Shown piece after piece: positions 40,923 through 50,033 of a stretch of DNA of 64,000 bases; the stretch's first letter is position 1, and the number at the start of each line of letters is the position of its first letter. Location: positions 78,085 to 142,084 of the forward strand of contig UBWZ01000017.1 in assembly GCA_900469345.1 (NCBI GenBank), written 5' to 3'. This DNA comes from Hyphomicrobiales bacterium. Its GTDB lineage: Bacteria > Pseudomonadota > Alphaproteobacteria > Rhizobiales > Rhizobiaceae. Made by a program: the position numbers and the translations under genes. A model generated the notes under the pieces. It saw only the letters and a program-made list of their open reading frames with translations. It was not told the origin of the DNA and did not search any database.

Positions 40923-41861
40923 ATGAACCTGTTTGCCGTGTTCAACCGCGACGGCGGTACTTTCAAGACGACCGATATGAGCGCCTATTGCGCCCATGCG
41001 ACCAAGACGTTCGAGGCCGCCGGCCATCAGATCGACTGCCATGTCGTGGCTGGCGACAAGGTCGTCGAGACCATGGAGCGGGCTGCGACGACGCCCGGTG
41101 TCGATGCGCTGATCGCCGGTGGCGGCGACGGAACGATTTCCGCCGCAGCCCGCATCGCCTGGAAGGGACAGATCGCACTCGGTGTCGTGCCGGCCGGGAC
41201 CATGAACCTGTTCGCCCGGTCGCTGAAGCTGCCGCTCGACATCTGGCAGGTCATCGACGCGCTGGCGGTCGCCACGCCCGAAAAGGTCGATATCGCCAGC
41301 GCCAACGGCCAAAGCTTCGTCCACCAGTTTTCCGCCGGCCTGCACGCACGCATGGTCCGCTACCGCAATTCGATGGATTTTGCATCGCGCCTCGGCAAGA
41401 TGCGCGCCAGCGTCCGCGCCGCCGTCGGCGTGATGCTGAACCCGCCGGAATTCGAGGTCGAGTTCAACGTCGAGGGCCGCAAGGACTATCGCAAGGTGTC
41501 CGCGATATCGGTCTCGAACAACGAGTTCGGCAGCGATCCGCTGATGTTTGCCGACGACCTGACGCGCGGCCACCTCGGCTTCTATCTCGCCGACCCGCTG
41601 ACGCCGACCGGCGTGGCGCGTCTCACCTACGATATTCTGCGCGGCCGGTTGAAGGAGAATGCCTCCGTCACCGCCATGACCGCGACCGAGCTCGAACTGC
41701 ATTTTCCCCGCCACCGCCACGATGTCCGCTGCGTTCTCGACGGCGAGCTTCTGCCGATGAAGAGAGATGTTCTGCTGAAGATTCACGCGGGAGAGTTGAC
41801 CGTCCTCGTCAACCGCGACCATCTCGGCGCCGCCGCAGCGCCCGTCCTCGACCAGGCCTAG
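40923..41861 (+). CDS. Diacylglycerol kinase-family lipid kinase
   Basis: A 312-residue member of the DAGK catalytic-domain superfamily (YegS/DgkB/BmrU type). The glycine-rich nucleotide loop is ALIAGGGDGTISAAA, followed by GVVPAGTMNLFARSL (the GTxNDFA-type motif with Met/Leu). The ATG at 40923 is spaced correctly from a GGGGGATG site; the frame is open upstream to 40707 without a domain. Soluble and possibly membrane-peripheral. The lipid substrate could be diacylglycerol, a sphingoid base or undecaprenol-like; no neighbour decides this. Confidence 0.85.
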   Translation: MNLFAVFNRDGGTFKTTDMSAYCAHATKTFEAAGHQIDCHVVAGDKVVETMERAATTPGVDALIAGGGDGTISAAARIAWKGQIALGVVPAGTMNLFARSLKLPLDIWQVIDALAVATPEKVDIASANGQSFVHQFSAGLHARMVRYRNSMDFASRLGKMRASVRAAVGVMLNPPEFEVEFNVEGRKDYRKVSAISVSNNEFGSDPLMFADDLTRGHLGFYLADPLTPTGVARLTYDILRGRLKENASVTAMTATELELHFPRHRHDVRCVLDGELLPMKRDVLLKIHAGELTVLVNRDHLGAAAAPVLDQA

Positions 41862-41886
41862 CCAACGGTTCGGGCGTTTTGCATGC

Positions 41887-41916
41887 CGTTTCGCGGGGAT
41901 AAAATCCCCGGAAACG
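41887..41916. repeat. Imperfect long hairpin after the lipid kinase gene
   Basis: CGTTTC-GC-GGGGAT-AAA-ATCCCC-G-GAAACG: two stacked stems with a small internal bulge. It lies 25 nt past the kinase stop. No T-run; possibly a transcript-end hairpin. The remaining sequence up to 42116 shows nothing else. Confidence 0.45.
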
Positions 41917-42116
41917 ACAGCGAATCACGATTGTTCGCGGCATTTCGCATTTTGAGGGTCCCCAAACCGGCAAATATGGCGCATAGAGGAAGAAGCCATA
42001 GGCTTTCATCTTCCCGTCATCGGCACAGGCCGTGCGAAGCTGTTGCCACGCGATGGACAATACAGCCGGCCCCCCAGGATGACAGGGCACCGACCTTCCG
42101 AAAAGGACTAACTAGT

Positions 42117-42452
42117 TTGAACGCGACGATCAGACCCGAGGCTGCGGCGGCAAATGCTGCCCATAATGCAACTCTCACCCCGACGCAGGTTCGCGGGCTT
42201 AAGCTTGCCAAGGATGGCGATCTTTTCCCGCAGGAGGCCAAGAGGTGGACGCATCTGAACGCCACGGTCACCTATGCACGCACCGACCGTTTCAAGGAAC
42301 GGCCGCAGAAGATCAAGTTCCTGACCACCACCACCGTTCACGAACTGCGGGAACTGGGCCTGATCCAGACCCTCAATGCGGATCTGCCGCCGGAACAGGC
42401 CTCCCACGGCATCACCATGGCCGGCAAGATCTGGCTGCTCAAGAACAAGTAG
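42117..42452 (+). CDS. Unknown 111-residue protein, TTG start
   Basis: Not recognised. TTG at 42117 sits 9 nt after AAGGA, and the product begins MNATIRPEAAAANAAHNATL, then has a positively charged middle (FKERPQKIKFLTTTTVHELREL) and ends KIWLLKNK. It is likely alpha/beta with no membrane segment. An in-frame extension to 41883 exists but lacks a ribosome site and has a poorer composition. The clean ribosome site and codon use support coding; function is unknown. Confidence 0.6.
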   Translation: MNATIRPEAAAANAAHNATLTPTQVRGLKLAKDGDLFPQEAKRWTHLNATVTYARTDRFKERPQKIKFLTTTTVHELRELGLIQTLNADLPPEQASHGITMAGKIWLLKNK

Positions 42453-42464
42453 CACGGTCGCTGG

Positions 42465-42488
42465 AAAAGGGGCTGGCCTTCAGCCCCT
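42465..42488 (-). terminator. Terminator overlapping the end of the spermidine-synthase-like gene
   Basis: Perfect 8-bp arms AGGGGCTG (42468-42475) and CAGCCCCT (42481-42488). On the minus strand it is followed by TTTTCC. The hairpin includes the stop codon of the minus-strand gene and lies between two convergent genes. Confidence 0.65.
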
Positions 42489-43154
42489 GACGGCCAGCCA
42501 GATCACGTGTCGCGCGCCGCCGCGTTTGCCGTTGGCGCGCGTATTGACGACCTCAGCCGCATAACCCGCCTCCTTCAGCCGTCGCGTGAAGCGCGGATCG
42601 GGACCTGAAGACCAGACGGCGAGAACGCCGCCGGGACGCAGCGCCTCACGGCTGGCCCGCAGGCCGCCCGCATCATAAAGGCGGTCGTTTGACGCGCGCG
42701 TCAGCCCGTCCGGTCCATTGTCCACATCGAGCAGGATAGCGTCGAAACGTCCTTTCGAGGACCGGATCAGTTCGACGACATCGCCCTCGTGGATCTCGAC
42801 GCGCGGATCGTCGAGGCAGCCCTTGAACACGTCCGCCATCGGCCCGCGTGCCCAGGCGACGACGGCCGGCACCAGTTCGGCAACCGTCAAGCGCGCATCG
42901 GCCGGCAGCACGCCGAGAGCGGCGCGCAGCGTGAACCCCATGCCGAGACCGCCGATCAGCAGCGAAGCTGAAGCCCGCTCGCGGATCCTGTCATGCGCCA
43001 GTGTCGCAAGGGCCTCTTCCGACCCGCTCAGCCGGCTGTTCATCAGCTCGTTGGCGCCAAGCATGATCGAGAACTCCTGGCCGCGCTGCTTCAGTCGCAA
43101 TTCGCCGCCGTTGCCGGGGATGGAAGCTGTGTCGAGGTGGATCCAGGGCAGCAT
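42480..43154 (-). CDS. Spermidine synthase-like methyltransferase-fold protein
   Basis: A 224-residue protein of the spermine/spermidine synthase superfamily. The Rossmann glycine motif is LLIGGLGMGFTLRAAL, followed by an acidic residue after VAELVPAVVAWA and the DAILLDVDNGPDGL motif that corresponds to the aminopropyltransferase active region. It lacks the N-terminal beta domain of full-length SpeE. It may be a polyamine enzyme or a fold relative of unknown substrate. Confidence 0.75.
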   Translation of the reverse strand: MLPWIHLDTASIPGNGGELRLKQRGQEFSIMLGANELMNSRLSGSEEALATLAHDRIRERASASLLIGGLGMGFTLRAALGVLPADARLTVAELVPAVVAWARGPMADVFKGCLDDPRVEIHEGDVVELIRSSKGRFDAILLDVDNGPDGLTRASNDRLYDAGGLRASREALRPGGVLAVWSSGPDPRFTRRLKEAGYAAEVVNTRANGKRGGARHVIWLAVRG

Positions 43155-43260
43155 CGGTTCATGTCCTTGTGGGAGGGCTGCTCTAGCCGACTGAGGCCGG
43201 CAAGATCAACCCTCGGCAACCCACCGCGCTGCGCCGGTCGATTATCCGGCGCAAATATCC

Positions 43261-45543
43261 TCAGCTGGCGATCGACGTCAGCGGCGGCGGCGTGCTGGCG
43301 GCAGCGGCATCGATATCGGCGGAATTGGAGCCGTTCGAGCGCACCGTCACCGCATTCGACGCGAACTGCACGCCGGCGACCTTGCAGGCGGCGAGCAGCC
43401 GCGTCATCGCCTCGCGCTTCAGGATGCTCGGGTTGCCGGGCAGGCAGGTAAACTTGAAGCGTACGATCATCGCCGTTTCGGTGATGTCCTGGATCCCCTG
43501 CATCTTCAGCGGGATCAGGAACTGCGGCCCGTATTCCGGATCCTCCAGCATGCCAAGGCCAACCTTCTTGGCAGCACGGCGGATCACCTCCGCATCGCTG
43601 TCCCGCTCGAAGCGGAGCTGGAACTTGATCGTCCCCCAGTCGCGGCTGAAATTGGTGACGGAGCTGATCTGGCCGAACGGAATGGTGTGGATCGGGCCGT
43701 TGTGATGGCGCAGCCGCACGGAGCGCACGGTGATCTGCTCGACGGTCCCCTGCAGCTTGCCCGCATCGATGTATTCGCCGATCCGGAAGGCATCGTCGAC
43801 GATGAAGAAGATGCCGGAGACGACGTCTTTGACCAGCGCCTGCGACCCGAACGAAAGCGCAAGGCCAAGTACCCCGAAGCCGGCCAGCAGCGGCGCCACG
43901 TTGACGCCGAGCGAACTGAGGACGATCAGCGAGCCGACCGCCAGAACTGCGCCGAGAACGAGGTTGCGGATCACCGGCAGCGCGGTCGTTAGGCGGCTTG
44001 TCTGCTTCTTGTCCGCCTGATCGTCCTCCTGGCCCGGCAGCATGACGATCTGCGGCGGGGCGATCGTTTCGGCATACTTCCACACCAGCGTGTAGACGGC
44101 CCAGCTGGCGACCACGGCAAAGCTCAACCGCTCCAGCCAGAGGATCCAGCCGGTCGCGATATCCCCGCCGCTGGTCATCAGCGGCCACCAGAGGGCGGTA
44201 ATCAGGTGCAGACCCCCGATCCACACCGCGCCCGAGCACACCACCCGCAGGCTGGCGAGCACCGACGACCACAGGCCCGCGCCATGAGTGGTTTCCCAGT
44301 GGCGCGCGAATTCGTCCACCACGTGGTGGGCGCCGAGAGCGAAGACCGGCAGCAGCAGCAGGATCACCTGCGTGGTGCCGGCCGCAAAACTCCACCGTGC
44401 ACTCTCCGGCGAACCGATGATGACCGAGCCGAAGAACCAGATGAAGATCGCCGAAACCACGTAGAAATCCGGAAGCAGGTTGCCGATGACCCGCCTGACG
44501 GGCCCCGGGCTTGAGCCCTTGAATGCATCCCGGATGTCGGCCCGGCCGCCCCAGAACCAGACCAGTTTGAGGAGGGTCAGCAGGGTGCCGCCGATCAGGA
44601 ACCATCCGTCGAGCGAGGCCCGGTCGAGGCCCAGCCAGTTCCACAACCGCATGGTCTCGCCGAACACCGCGGTGATCACGCCGTAGGCGGTGAGCATGCG
44701 GAAGTGCCATTGCGGACTGCCGATGGCGAACAGGGTTTCGCCGCTCGCATCGGGCCGGAACAGGAACCGTGCCACCGCCATGTAGACGAGCACGATCAGC
44801 GTGAAGGCAATGGCGGCCTGGCAGACCTGGAAGGCCGCCGTGGTGTCCGCAAGCATCGTCAGCAGCACCCAGCGGGCGACGCCGAGGAAGATCGCGATCG
44901 ACAGCAGGTCGCCGATCAGGCGCTTGAAGAAGCGGCGGAACTTGCCGGCGATGTGACGGGCGCGCAGGTGGCTGTGCCGCAGCAATTGCGTCGACAGGAG
45001 CCGAACGCCAAGCGCCGCCGCGCCGCCTGCGAGCAGCGAGAGAAAGGCCACCAGTGCGATGTGTCGGTTGGCGATGCCCTCGGCATCGAGGTGCGAGGTG
45101 GTCATGCCCACCATGGTGGACAGCGCCCTCAGCCCCGCGATCGCGGTCGTGAAGCCGTGCGAGGAGGCATCCGAGAACCGCTCCCAGCTGGCCATGCCCA
45201 TGTTGGCCGCCTCCATTTCCGGCGTCATCTGCATCGTGTCGGCGCTTCCGGTGGGGTTTGGGCCGGCGCCAGACTTGGTGGCAGTTGCCGACGGGGTGGC
45301 GGGCTGCGCCGCGGCCGCGGTGGCTGTGGGGGAGGTGGCTGTCGGCGATGTCTCCACCTGCACGGTGAGCGGACGTCCCGTCCGCGTCGCAAGGTCGAGC
45401 ACCTGCTGCACATCGGCAGCGCTCTGGCCGGGCTTGAGGACGACGGTCAGCGGCGGCTCCTGCGCCCGCATCGGCGAAGCGGCAAGGAGAAAACCGATAA
45501 AGGCTGCTGCGGCAGCTCGGCAGAACGGCATCAGCGTCTCCAT
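43261..45543 (-). CDS. Large MscS-family mechanosensitive channel
   Basis: A 760-residue channel. It has a signal peptide (ending MRA), a periplasmic domain of about 140 residues with a Pro/Ala/Thr-rich linker, many membrane segments (about 170-520), and the MscS pore helix and beta domain from about 553 (LLAGFGVLGLALSFGSQA, then GIFFIVDDAFRIGEYI). Length fits the long YbdG/YnaI-like or MscK-like class rather than short MscS (about 290). It should release solutes in hypo-osmotic shock. It stands alone between convergent and co-directional genes. Confidence 0.9.
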   Translation of the reverse strand: METLMPFCRAAAAAFIGFLLAASPMRAQEPPLTVVLKPGQSAADVQQVLDLATRTGRPLTVQVETSPTATSPTATAAAAQPATPSATATKSGAGPNPTGSADTMQMTPEMEAANMGMASWERFSDASSHGFTTAIAGLRALSTMVGMTTSHLDAEGIANRHIALVAFLSLLAGGAAALGVRLLSTQLLRHSHLRARHIAGKFRRFFKRLIGDLLSIAIFLGVARWVLLTMLADTTAAFQVCQAAIAFTLIVLVYMAVARFLFRPDASGETLFAIGSPQWHFRMLTAYGVITAVFGETMRLWNWLGLDRASLDGWFLIGGTLLTLLKLVWFWGGRADIRDAFKGSSPGPVRRVIGNLLPDFYVVSAIFIWFFGSVIIGSPESARWSFAAGTTQVILLLLPVFALGAHHVVDEFARHWETTHGAGLWSSVLASLRVVCSGAVWIGGLHLITALWWPLMTSGGDIATGWILWLERLSFAVVASWAVYTLVWKYAETIAPPQIVMLPGQEDDQADKKQTSRLTTALPVIRNLVLGAVLAVGSLIVLSSLGVNVAPLLAGFGVLGLALSFGSQALVKDVVSGIFFIVDDAFRIGEYIDAGKLQGTVEQITVRSVRLRHHNGPIHTIPFGQISSVTNFSRDWGTIKFQLRFERDSDAEVIRRAAKKVGLGMLEDPEYGPQFLIPLKMQGIQDITETAMIVRFKFTCLPGNPSILKREAMTRLLAACKVAGVQFASNAVTVRSNGSNSADIDAAAASTPPPLTSIAS

Positions 45544-45681
45544 CGGACCTCGCGGCCCTCGATCATCCGCGCCGCCTCAGGGGAGGAGGCGCCTGTCCCA
45601 ATCCTGCAGCCCTCGCAGGCAGGCCCCATCATATGGCCAAGATCGCCATTCCGCCAGCGGGCTGCTTTTGGACGCAGTATC

Positions 45682-47019
45682 CTAGATCCGGGGCAGATAG
45701 GTGCGGTAGTCGAAGTCGCTGACGGTGCGCAGGAAGGTGATCGCCTCCTTGCGCTTGGTGTCGCCGTAGAGCCGCTGGTAGCGCTCGCCGAAGGCGTCGC
45801 GGATGAAGGACGAGGCGGAAAAATCCTCGACGGCCGTCAGGAAATCATGCGTCAGGCGCCTGGTCCCTTGAGGCGGATCCTGGCCGGGCTCCGTGGCCGG
45901 TCCCGGATCCAGCGTCTCGTCGAGGCCCAGAAGCATGCCGCCGAGGATGGCCGTCAAAAGCAGGTAGGGGTTGGCATCGGCACCGGCCACCCGGTGTTCG
46001 ACGCGCGCCGCCGGTCCCTGCGCATCGGGAATGCGGATCGCCGTGCCACGGTGGCCCAGCCCCCAGTCGATGTCGACGGGCGCGAACGAGCCCGGCTGGA
46101 AGCGGCGATAGGAGTTGGCAAACGGCGCGAAGATCAGCTGCGCGTCCCGCATGGTGTTGAGCATCCCGGCGGTCACCGACTTGAGCTTGACCGGATCGCT
46201 GCCCCTGGCGTCCAGCACGTTGGCGCCCGTCGCATCGATGACGCTTGCATGCACATGCAGCCCGGAGCCCGCCTGGTCGCCATAAGGCTTGGCCATGCAG
46301 GTGGCTTTCAGCCCGTGGCGGCGTGCCGCCTGGTCGGCGATCCGCTTCAGGTAGATGCAGTCGTCGGCGGCGGCCAGCGCATCGGCGCGGTGCAAAAGGT
46401 TGATCTCGAACTGGCCGGGGCCGAACTCGGCGGTGGTGGCATCGGCCGGCAGGCCTTGCGCCTTCGCCCAGGCCCGCACCGTCTGCAGGTAGTCGTCGAG
46501 CGCATCGACAGCGCTCATGTCGTAGAGCTGGAAGCCGTTCGGCTGGTCGCGGAACCGCAGTCTTGCGGGCGGCTGCGGTCGCCCGGTTTCACGCCAGTCG
46601 TCCTCCATCAGGTAGAATTCCAGCTCCGTCGCCACCACCGGCGTCAGCCCGCGCTCGGCGTAGCGCTCGAGCATGGCGGACAGGATGGCGCGCGGGTCCA
46701 TGAACGAAGGCGTCCCGTCCATCTCGTGCATGGTGGCCAGCACCTGCAGCGAACCCTCGGGCGCCCAGGGCATCGGGGTTGTGCTGCGCGGGTCGGGGAT
46801 GCACAGACCATCCGGATCGCCGACCGACAGCGACAGCCCGGTGATGTCGTCGTTGTCGTCGCCCCAGATATCCAGCGACTGCGTGGAGGAGGGCAGCCGC
46901 ACGCTTCCGTCCCAGACCTTCTTCTGCGCCTCCAGCGGAATCTGCTTGCCGCGCAGATCGCCATTCATCCCGACGAGCAGGATTTCGATGCGGGGAGGGC
47001 TCGTGTCTTTGAGGGTCAT
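45682..47019 (-). CDS. Glutamine synthetase-family ligase (gamma-glutamylputrescine synthetase-like)
   Basis: A 445-residue glutamine-synthetase fold protein with the catalytic barrel motif ATELEFYLMEDD, AEFGPGQFEINL (Glu metal ligands) and GSGLHVHASV. It differs from GlnA in lacking the usual Tyr adenylylation loop and in its N-terminus. It is divergent from a class III aminotransferase gene 87 bp away. That pairing is typical of putrescine use (PuuA-type ligase plus putrescine aminotransferase), so gamma-glutamylation of putrescine or another amine is the best guess, not proven. Confidence 0.78.
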   Translation of the reverse strand: MTLKDTSPPRIEILLVGMNGDLRGKQIPLEAQKKVWDGSVRLPSSTQSLDIWGDDNDDITGLSLSVGDPDGLCIPDPRSTTPMPWAPEGSLQVLATMHEMDGTPSFMDPRAILSAMLERYAERGLTPVVATELEFYLMEDDWRETGRPQPPARLRFRDQPNGFQLYDMSAVDALDDYLQTVRAWAKAQGLPADATTAEFGPGQFEINLLHRADALAAADDCIYLKRIADQAARRHGLKATCMAKPYGDQAGSGLHVHASVIDATGANVLDARGSDPVKLKSVTAGMLNTMRDAQLIFAPFANSYRRFQPGSFAPVDIDWGLGHRGTAIRIPDAQGPAARVEHRVAGADANPYLLLTAILGGMLLGLDETLDPGPATEPGQDPPQGTRRLTHDFLTAVEDFSASSFIRDAFGERYQRLYGDTKRKEAITFLRTVSDFDYRTYLPRI

Positions 47020-47106
47020 GAAGACTTCTTCGATGGGGTGTTGCGGAAAGCCAGTCGTAACCGATAGAAATTACGCAGACAATCTGGGAACAGGCGGGGG
47101 AACACC

Positions 47107-48474
47107 ATGAACGACGCACCAAAGCTATCCAATCTGGCTGCGATCGATGCCGCCCATCATCTCCATCCCTTTTCCGACATGAAGCAGCTCAACGCCAAGG
47201 GCACGCGGATCATCGAGCGGGCCGAGGGCCTCTACATCTACGACTCGACCGGCAAGCGCTATCTGGATGCCTTTGCCGGTCTCTGGTGCGTCAATGTCGG
47301 CTATGGCCGAACCTCGATCGCCGAAGCGGCCCGCAAGCAGATGGAGGAGCTGCCCTATTACAACAGCTTCTTCGGCACCGCGACGCCGCCGGCCATCCTG
47401 CTGGCACAGAAGATCGCCTCCCATGCCGGCGGCAAGCTGAACCGGGTCTTTTTCACCAACTCCGGCTCGGAGGCGAGCGACACCTGGTTCCGCATTGCCC
47501 GCGTCTACTGGAAGGCGCTGGGCAAGCCGGAAAAGACCCATGTCATCGCCCGCAGAAACGGCTACCACGGCTCGACCGTCGCGGGCGCGTCGCTCGGCGG
47601 CATGAAGCTGATGCACGAGCAGGGTAACCTGCCGATCGAGGGCGTCCACCACATCTCCCAGCCCTACTGGTATGCCGAGGGTGGCGATCTCACCCCTGCC
47701 GAATTCGGGCTCAAGGTGGCGCGCGAGCTGGAGGCGAAGATCGACGAACTGGGCGAGGACCGCGTCGCCGCCTTCGTTGCCGAACCCATCCAGGGCGCCG
47801 GCGGCGTCATCATCCCGCCCGATACCTACTGGCCGGAGATTGCCCGCATCTGCAAGGCGCGCAACATCCTGCTGGTATCCGACGAGGTGATCTGCGGTTT
47901 CGGCCGTCTCGGCTCGTGGTTCGGCTACCAGCACTTCGGCGTCGAGCCGGATCTGGCGCCGATCGCCAAGGGGCTGTCTTCGGGCTATCTGCCGATCGGC
48001 GGCGTCATGGTTTCCGACCGCGTCGCCGACGTCATGGTCAACGAGCTTGGCGATTTCTACCACGGCTTCACCTATTCCGGTCACCCGGTCTGCGCCGCGG
48101 CGGCGCTCGAAAACATCCGCATCATCGAGGAAGAGGGGCTGGTGGAGCGGGTCCGCGACGACATCGGCCACTATTTCGCGGCTGCCTGGAAGAGCCTCGA
48201 GGATCACGACGTGGTCGGTCAGGCGGAAAGCGTCGGCCTGATTGCGGGGTTACAGCTCAGCGCCGACAAGGCGACCCGTCGCCGCTATGCCAAGCCCGAC
48301 GATATCGGCACGCTGGTGCGCAATCACTGCGTCGAGAACGGTGTCATCCTGCGCGCCACCGGTGACCGCATGCTCGCCTCGCCGGCGCTCACCATCAGCC
48401 GCTCGGAAGTGGACGAAGTGGTCGACAAGCTGCGCTTAGCCCTCGACCACCTGCGCGACACCGTCAGGGAGTAG
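47107..48474 (+). CDS. Class III aminotransferase, putrescine/omega-amino type
   Basis: A 455-residue PLP enzyme. The family pattern is clear: FTNSGSEASDTWFRIAR, DEVICGFGRLG and the Schiff-base Lys288 in PIAKGLSSGYLP. Alignment by eye fits SpuC/omega-amino:pyruvate-type aminotransferases that move amino groups from putrescine or other diamines. It is divergent from a PuuA-like ligase, suggesting a polyamine pathway. Its end overlaps the end of the convergent GT83 gene by 11 nt. Confidence 0.85.
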   Translation: MNDAPKLSNLAAIDAAHHLHPFSDMKQLNAKGTRIIERAEGLYIYDSTGKRYLDAFAGLWCVNVGYGRTSIAEAARKQMEELPYYNSFFGTATPPAILLAQKIASHAGGKLNRVFFTNSGSEASDTWFRIARVYWKALGKPEKTHVIARRNGYHGSTVAGASLGGMKLMHEQGNLPIEGVHHISQPYWYAEGGDLTPAEFGLKVARELEAKIDELGEDRVAAFVAEPIQGAGGVIIPPDTYWPEIARICKARNILLVSDEVICGFGRLGSWFGYQHFGVEPDLAPIAKGLSSGYLPIGGVMVSDRVADVMVNELGDFYHGFTYSGHPVCAAAALENIRIIEEEGLVERVRDDIGHYFAAAWKSLEDHDVVGQAESVGLIAGLQLSADKATRRRYAKPDDIGTLVRNHCVENGVILRATGDRMLASPALTISRSEVDEVVDKLRLALDHLRDTVRE

Positions 48475-50029
48475 GCGCTGCGCCCTTGGGCAGGTCGATC
48501 ACCGCATAGGCGAAGCGATACTGGTCGCCAGGGTGTCCCCAGGCATAGGGGAAGGCGACGACGCCGTCTTCCCGCGGCGCTGCCGTGATGTCCTCGCCGT
48601 TGAGATAGGTCGAGAAGATTGCCTGCAGCGGTGCCGGCGTGCTTCCGTCGGAGTTGCGCCAGACGAGCACGACCCTGTCGAATTCCAGCAGCGGCTGCGG
48701 CGGCAGGCCGAGCGGCGGGCGCGGCGTCAGAACCGGCTGGTCCGGCAGGTTGAAGCGGATGTTGCCGCCGAGCTGGCCGTCGGAGGCCACCACGATCGTG
48801 TTGGCACCGGCCGCCTTTTCCGCCACCAGTGTGGCGAACGCTGCAAACGGGATGTTGACGTAGCCGTATTTGCCGGTGAACGGCGAAGAGGCGACCCGGC
48901 CGTAAAGGATCAGGGGGATCAGCACCATGATCACGCCGGCCACGCCCCAGAGCCGCCGGATGCCCGGCAGGGCCGGAATATGCGCCGCGTCCACCTTGAG
49001 CGCCAGATAGAGCGGAACTGCCAGCAGGATCGGCGCCAGCCAGCGATCGCGGACGTTTTCGAGCCCGGCGAACAGGATCATGAGCACGATCAGGCCGACG
49101 CACAGGCCGAGCATGCGCCCGACCAGCCGCGTCCAGGGCGAGCGGGCCCGCAGCACTGCGCCGACATGTTCGCGGAAGACGGCTGCGAAGATGACGAGCG
49201 TCAGCGCGATGAAGCCGAGCGTCGAGAGCGCCAGCGATCCGAACCCGTCGACGAGGCTGACGAGGAAGCCGGTCTCGTCGTTGACCAGCTTCTTCATCGT
49301 GTGACCGCCGGCGGCCTCGAAGTTGTTGATCAGCCAGAAGGCGTGCGGCGTCACGATCGCGAGCGCCAGCATGCCGGCCGGCACGATCCGCCAGTCGAGG
49401 ATCCTTGACCGCATCTCGCGATCGCTCAGCACCGCGATCCCGGCCGCAATCGGCACGACGGCAAAATTGTACTTGGTGATGCCGCCGATCCCGGTCGCCA
49501 GACCGAACAGCATGAAGCTTGCGAAGGAGGGGCGCGACAGAAGCCGCAGCAGCGCAAACAGAAACAGCGCCGCTCCGAACATCGCCGCCACCGTATGGCT
49601 GAGGTCGCGCTGCGCCTCGAAGGCCACCTGCGGAATGGTGAGGAGGCCGAGCGCCGCGACGATCGCCAGACGCTTGTCGGTGAGCACCTGTCGCGCTGCC
49701 AGCCAGTAAAACAGGTAGGTCGAAAACAGCAGCAGGTTCTTGAGCAGCGACAGGGTCGCCAGCGACATGCCGAGACCATGCACCGCCGCATATTCCAGCC
49801 AGTTGTAGAACGGCGGCTGCGAGCTGTAGCCGGCCAGCAGCCACTGCGAGAAGTAGGTCTGTTCCGCCTCGTCCAGTTCCAGCCCATGCGGCAATGCCAG
49901 CCTCACCAGCAGATTGACGAGGAAATAGCAGGCGAGCACGCCAAGCAGGGTCTTGCTCTGTGTCAGCCGGCCCTGTGTCAGCCGGCTCCCATCGTTGTCT
50001 GCCTGTGCCGGCTGCAAGCTATGCTCCAT
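48464..50029 (-). CDS. GT83-type lipid-linked sugar transferase, copy 1
   Basis: A 521-residue polytopic membrane transferase, ArnT-like. The N-terminal periplasmic acid motif ELDEAEQTYFSQWLLAGY and the SQPPFYNWL motif are characteristic of enzymes that take a sugar from a polyprenyl phosphate carrier and add it to lipid A or core. About 12 hydrophobic segments follow, then a soluble periplasmic domain (from about 400). ATG at 50029 is 4 nt past the upstream gene's stop; ATG at 50056 is possible. In rhizobia, Rgt galacturonosyl transferases have this fold (inference). Confidence 0.82.
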   Translation of the reverse strand: MEHSLQPAQADNDGSRLTQGRLTQSKTLLGVLACYFLVNLLVRLALPHGLELDEAEQTYFSQWLLAGYSSQPPFYNWLEYAAVHGLGMSLATLSLLKNLLLFSTYLFYWLAARQVLTDKRLAIVAALGLLTIPQVAFEAQRDLSHTVAAMFGAALFLFALLRLLSRPSFASFMLFGLATGIGGITKYNFAVVPIAAGIAVLSDREMRSRILDWRIVPAGMLALAIVTPHAFWLINNFEAAGGHTMKKLVNDETGFLVSLVDGFGSLALSTLGFIALTLVIFAAVFREHVGAVLRARSPWTRLVGRMLGLCVGLIVLMILFAGLENVRDRWLAPILLAVPLYLALKVDAAHIPALPGIRRLWGVAGVIMVLIPLILYGRVASSPFTGKYGYVNIPFAAFATLVAEKAAGANTIVVASDGQLGGNIRFNLPDQPVLTPRPPLGLPPQPLLEFDRVVLVWRNSDGSTPAPLQAIFSTYLNGEDITAAPREDGVVAFPYAWGHPGDQYRFAYAVIDLPKGAAPTP

Positions 50030-50033
50030 CGCG

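Noticed and set aside
45569..45592. Hairpin GCGCC...GGCGC upstream of the ligase end
   Set aside because: One mismatch, no T-run and between two minus-strand genes; too weak to call.
44704..47067. A 787-codon plus-strand frame over the MscS and ligase genes
   Set aside because: Antisense to two recognised genes, no ribosome site.
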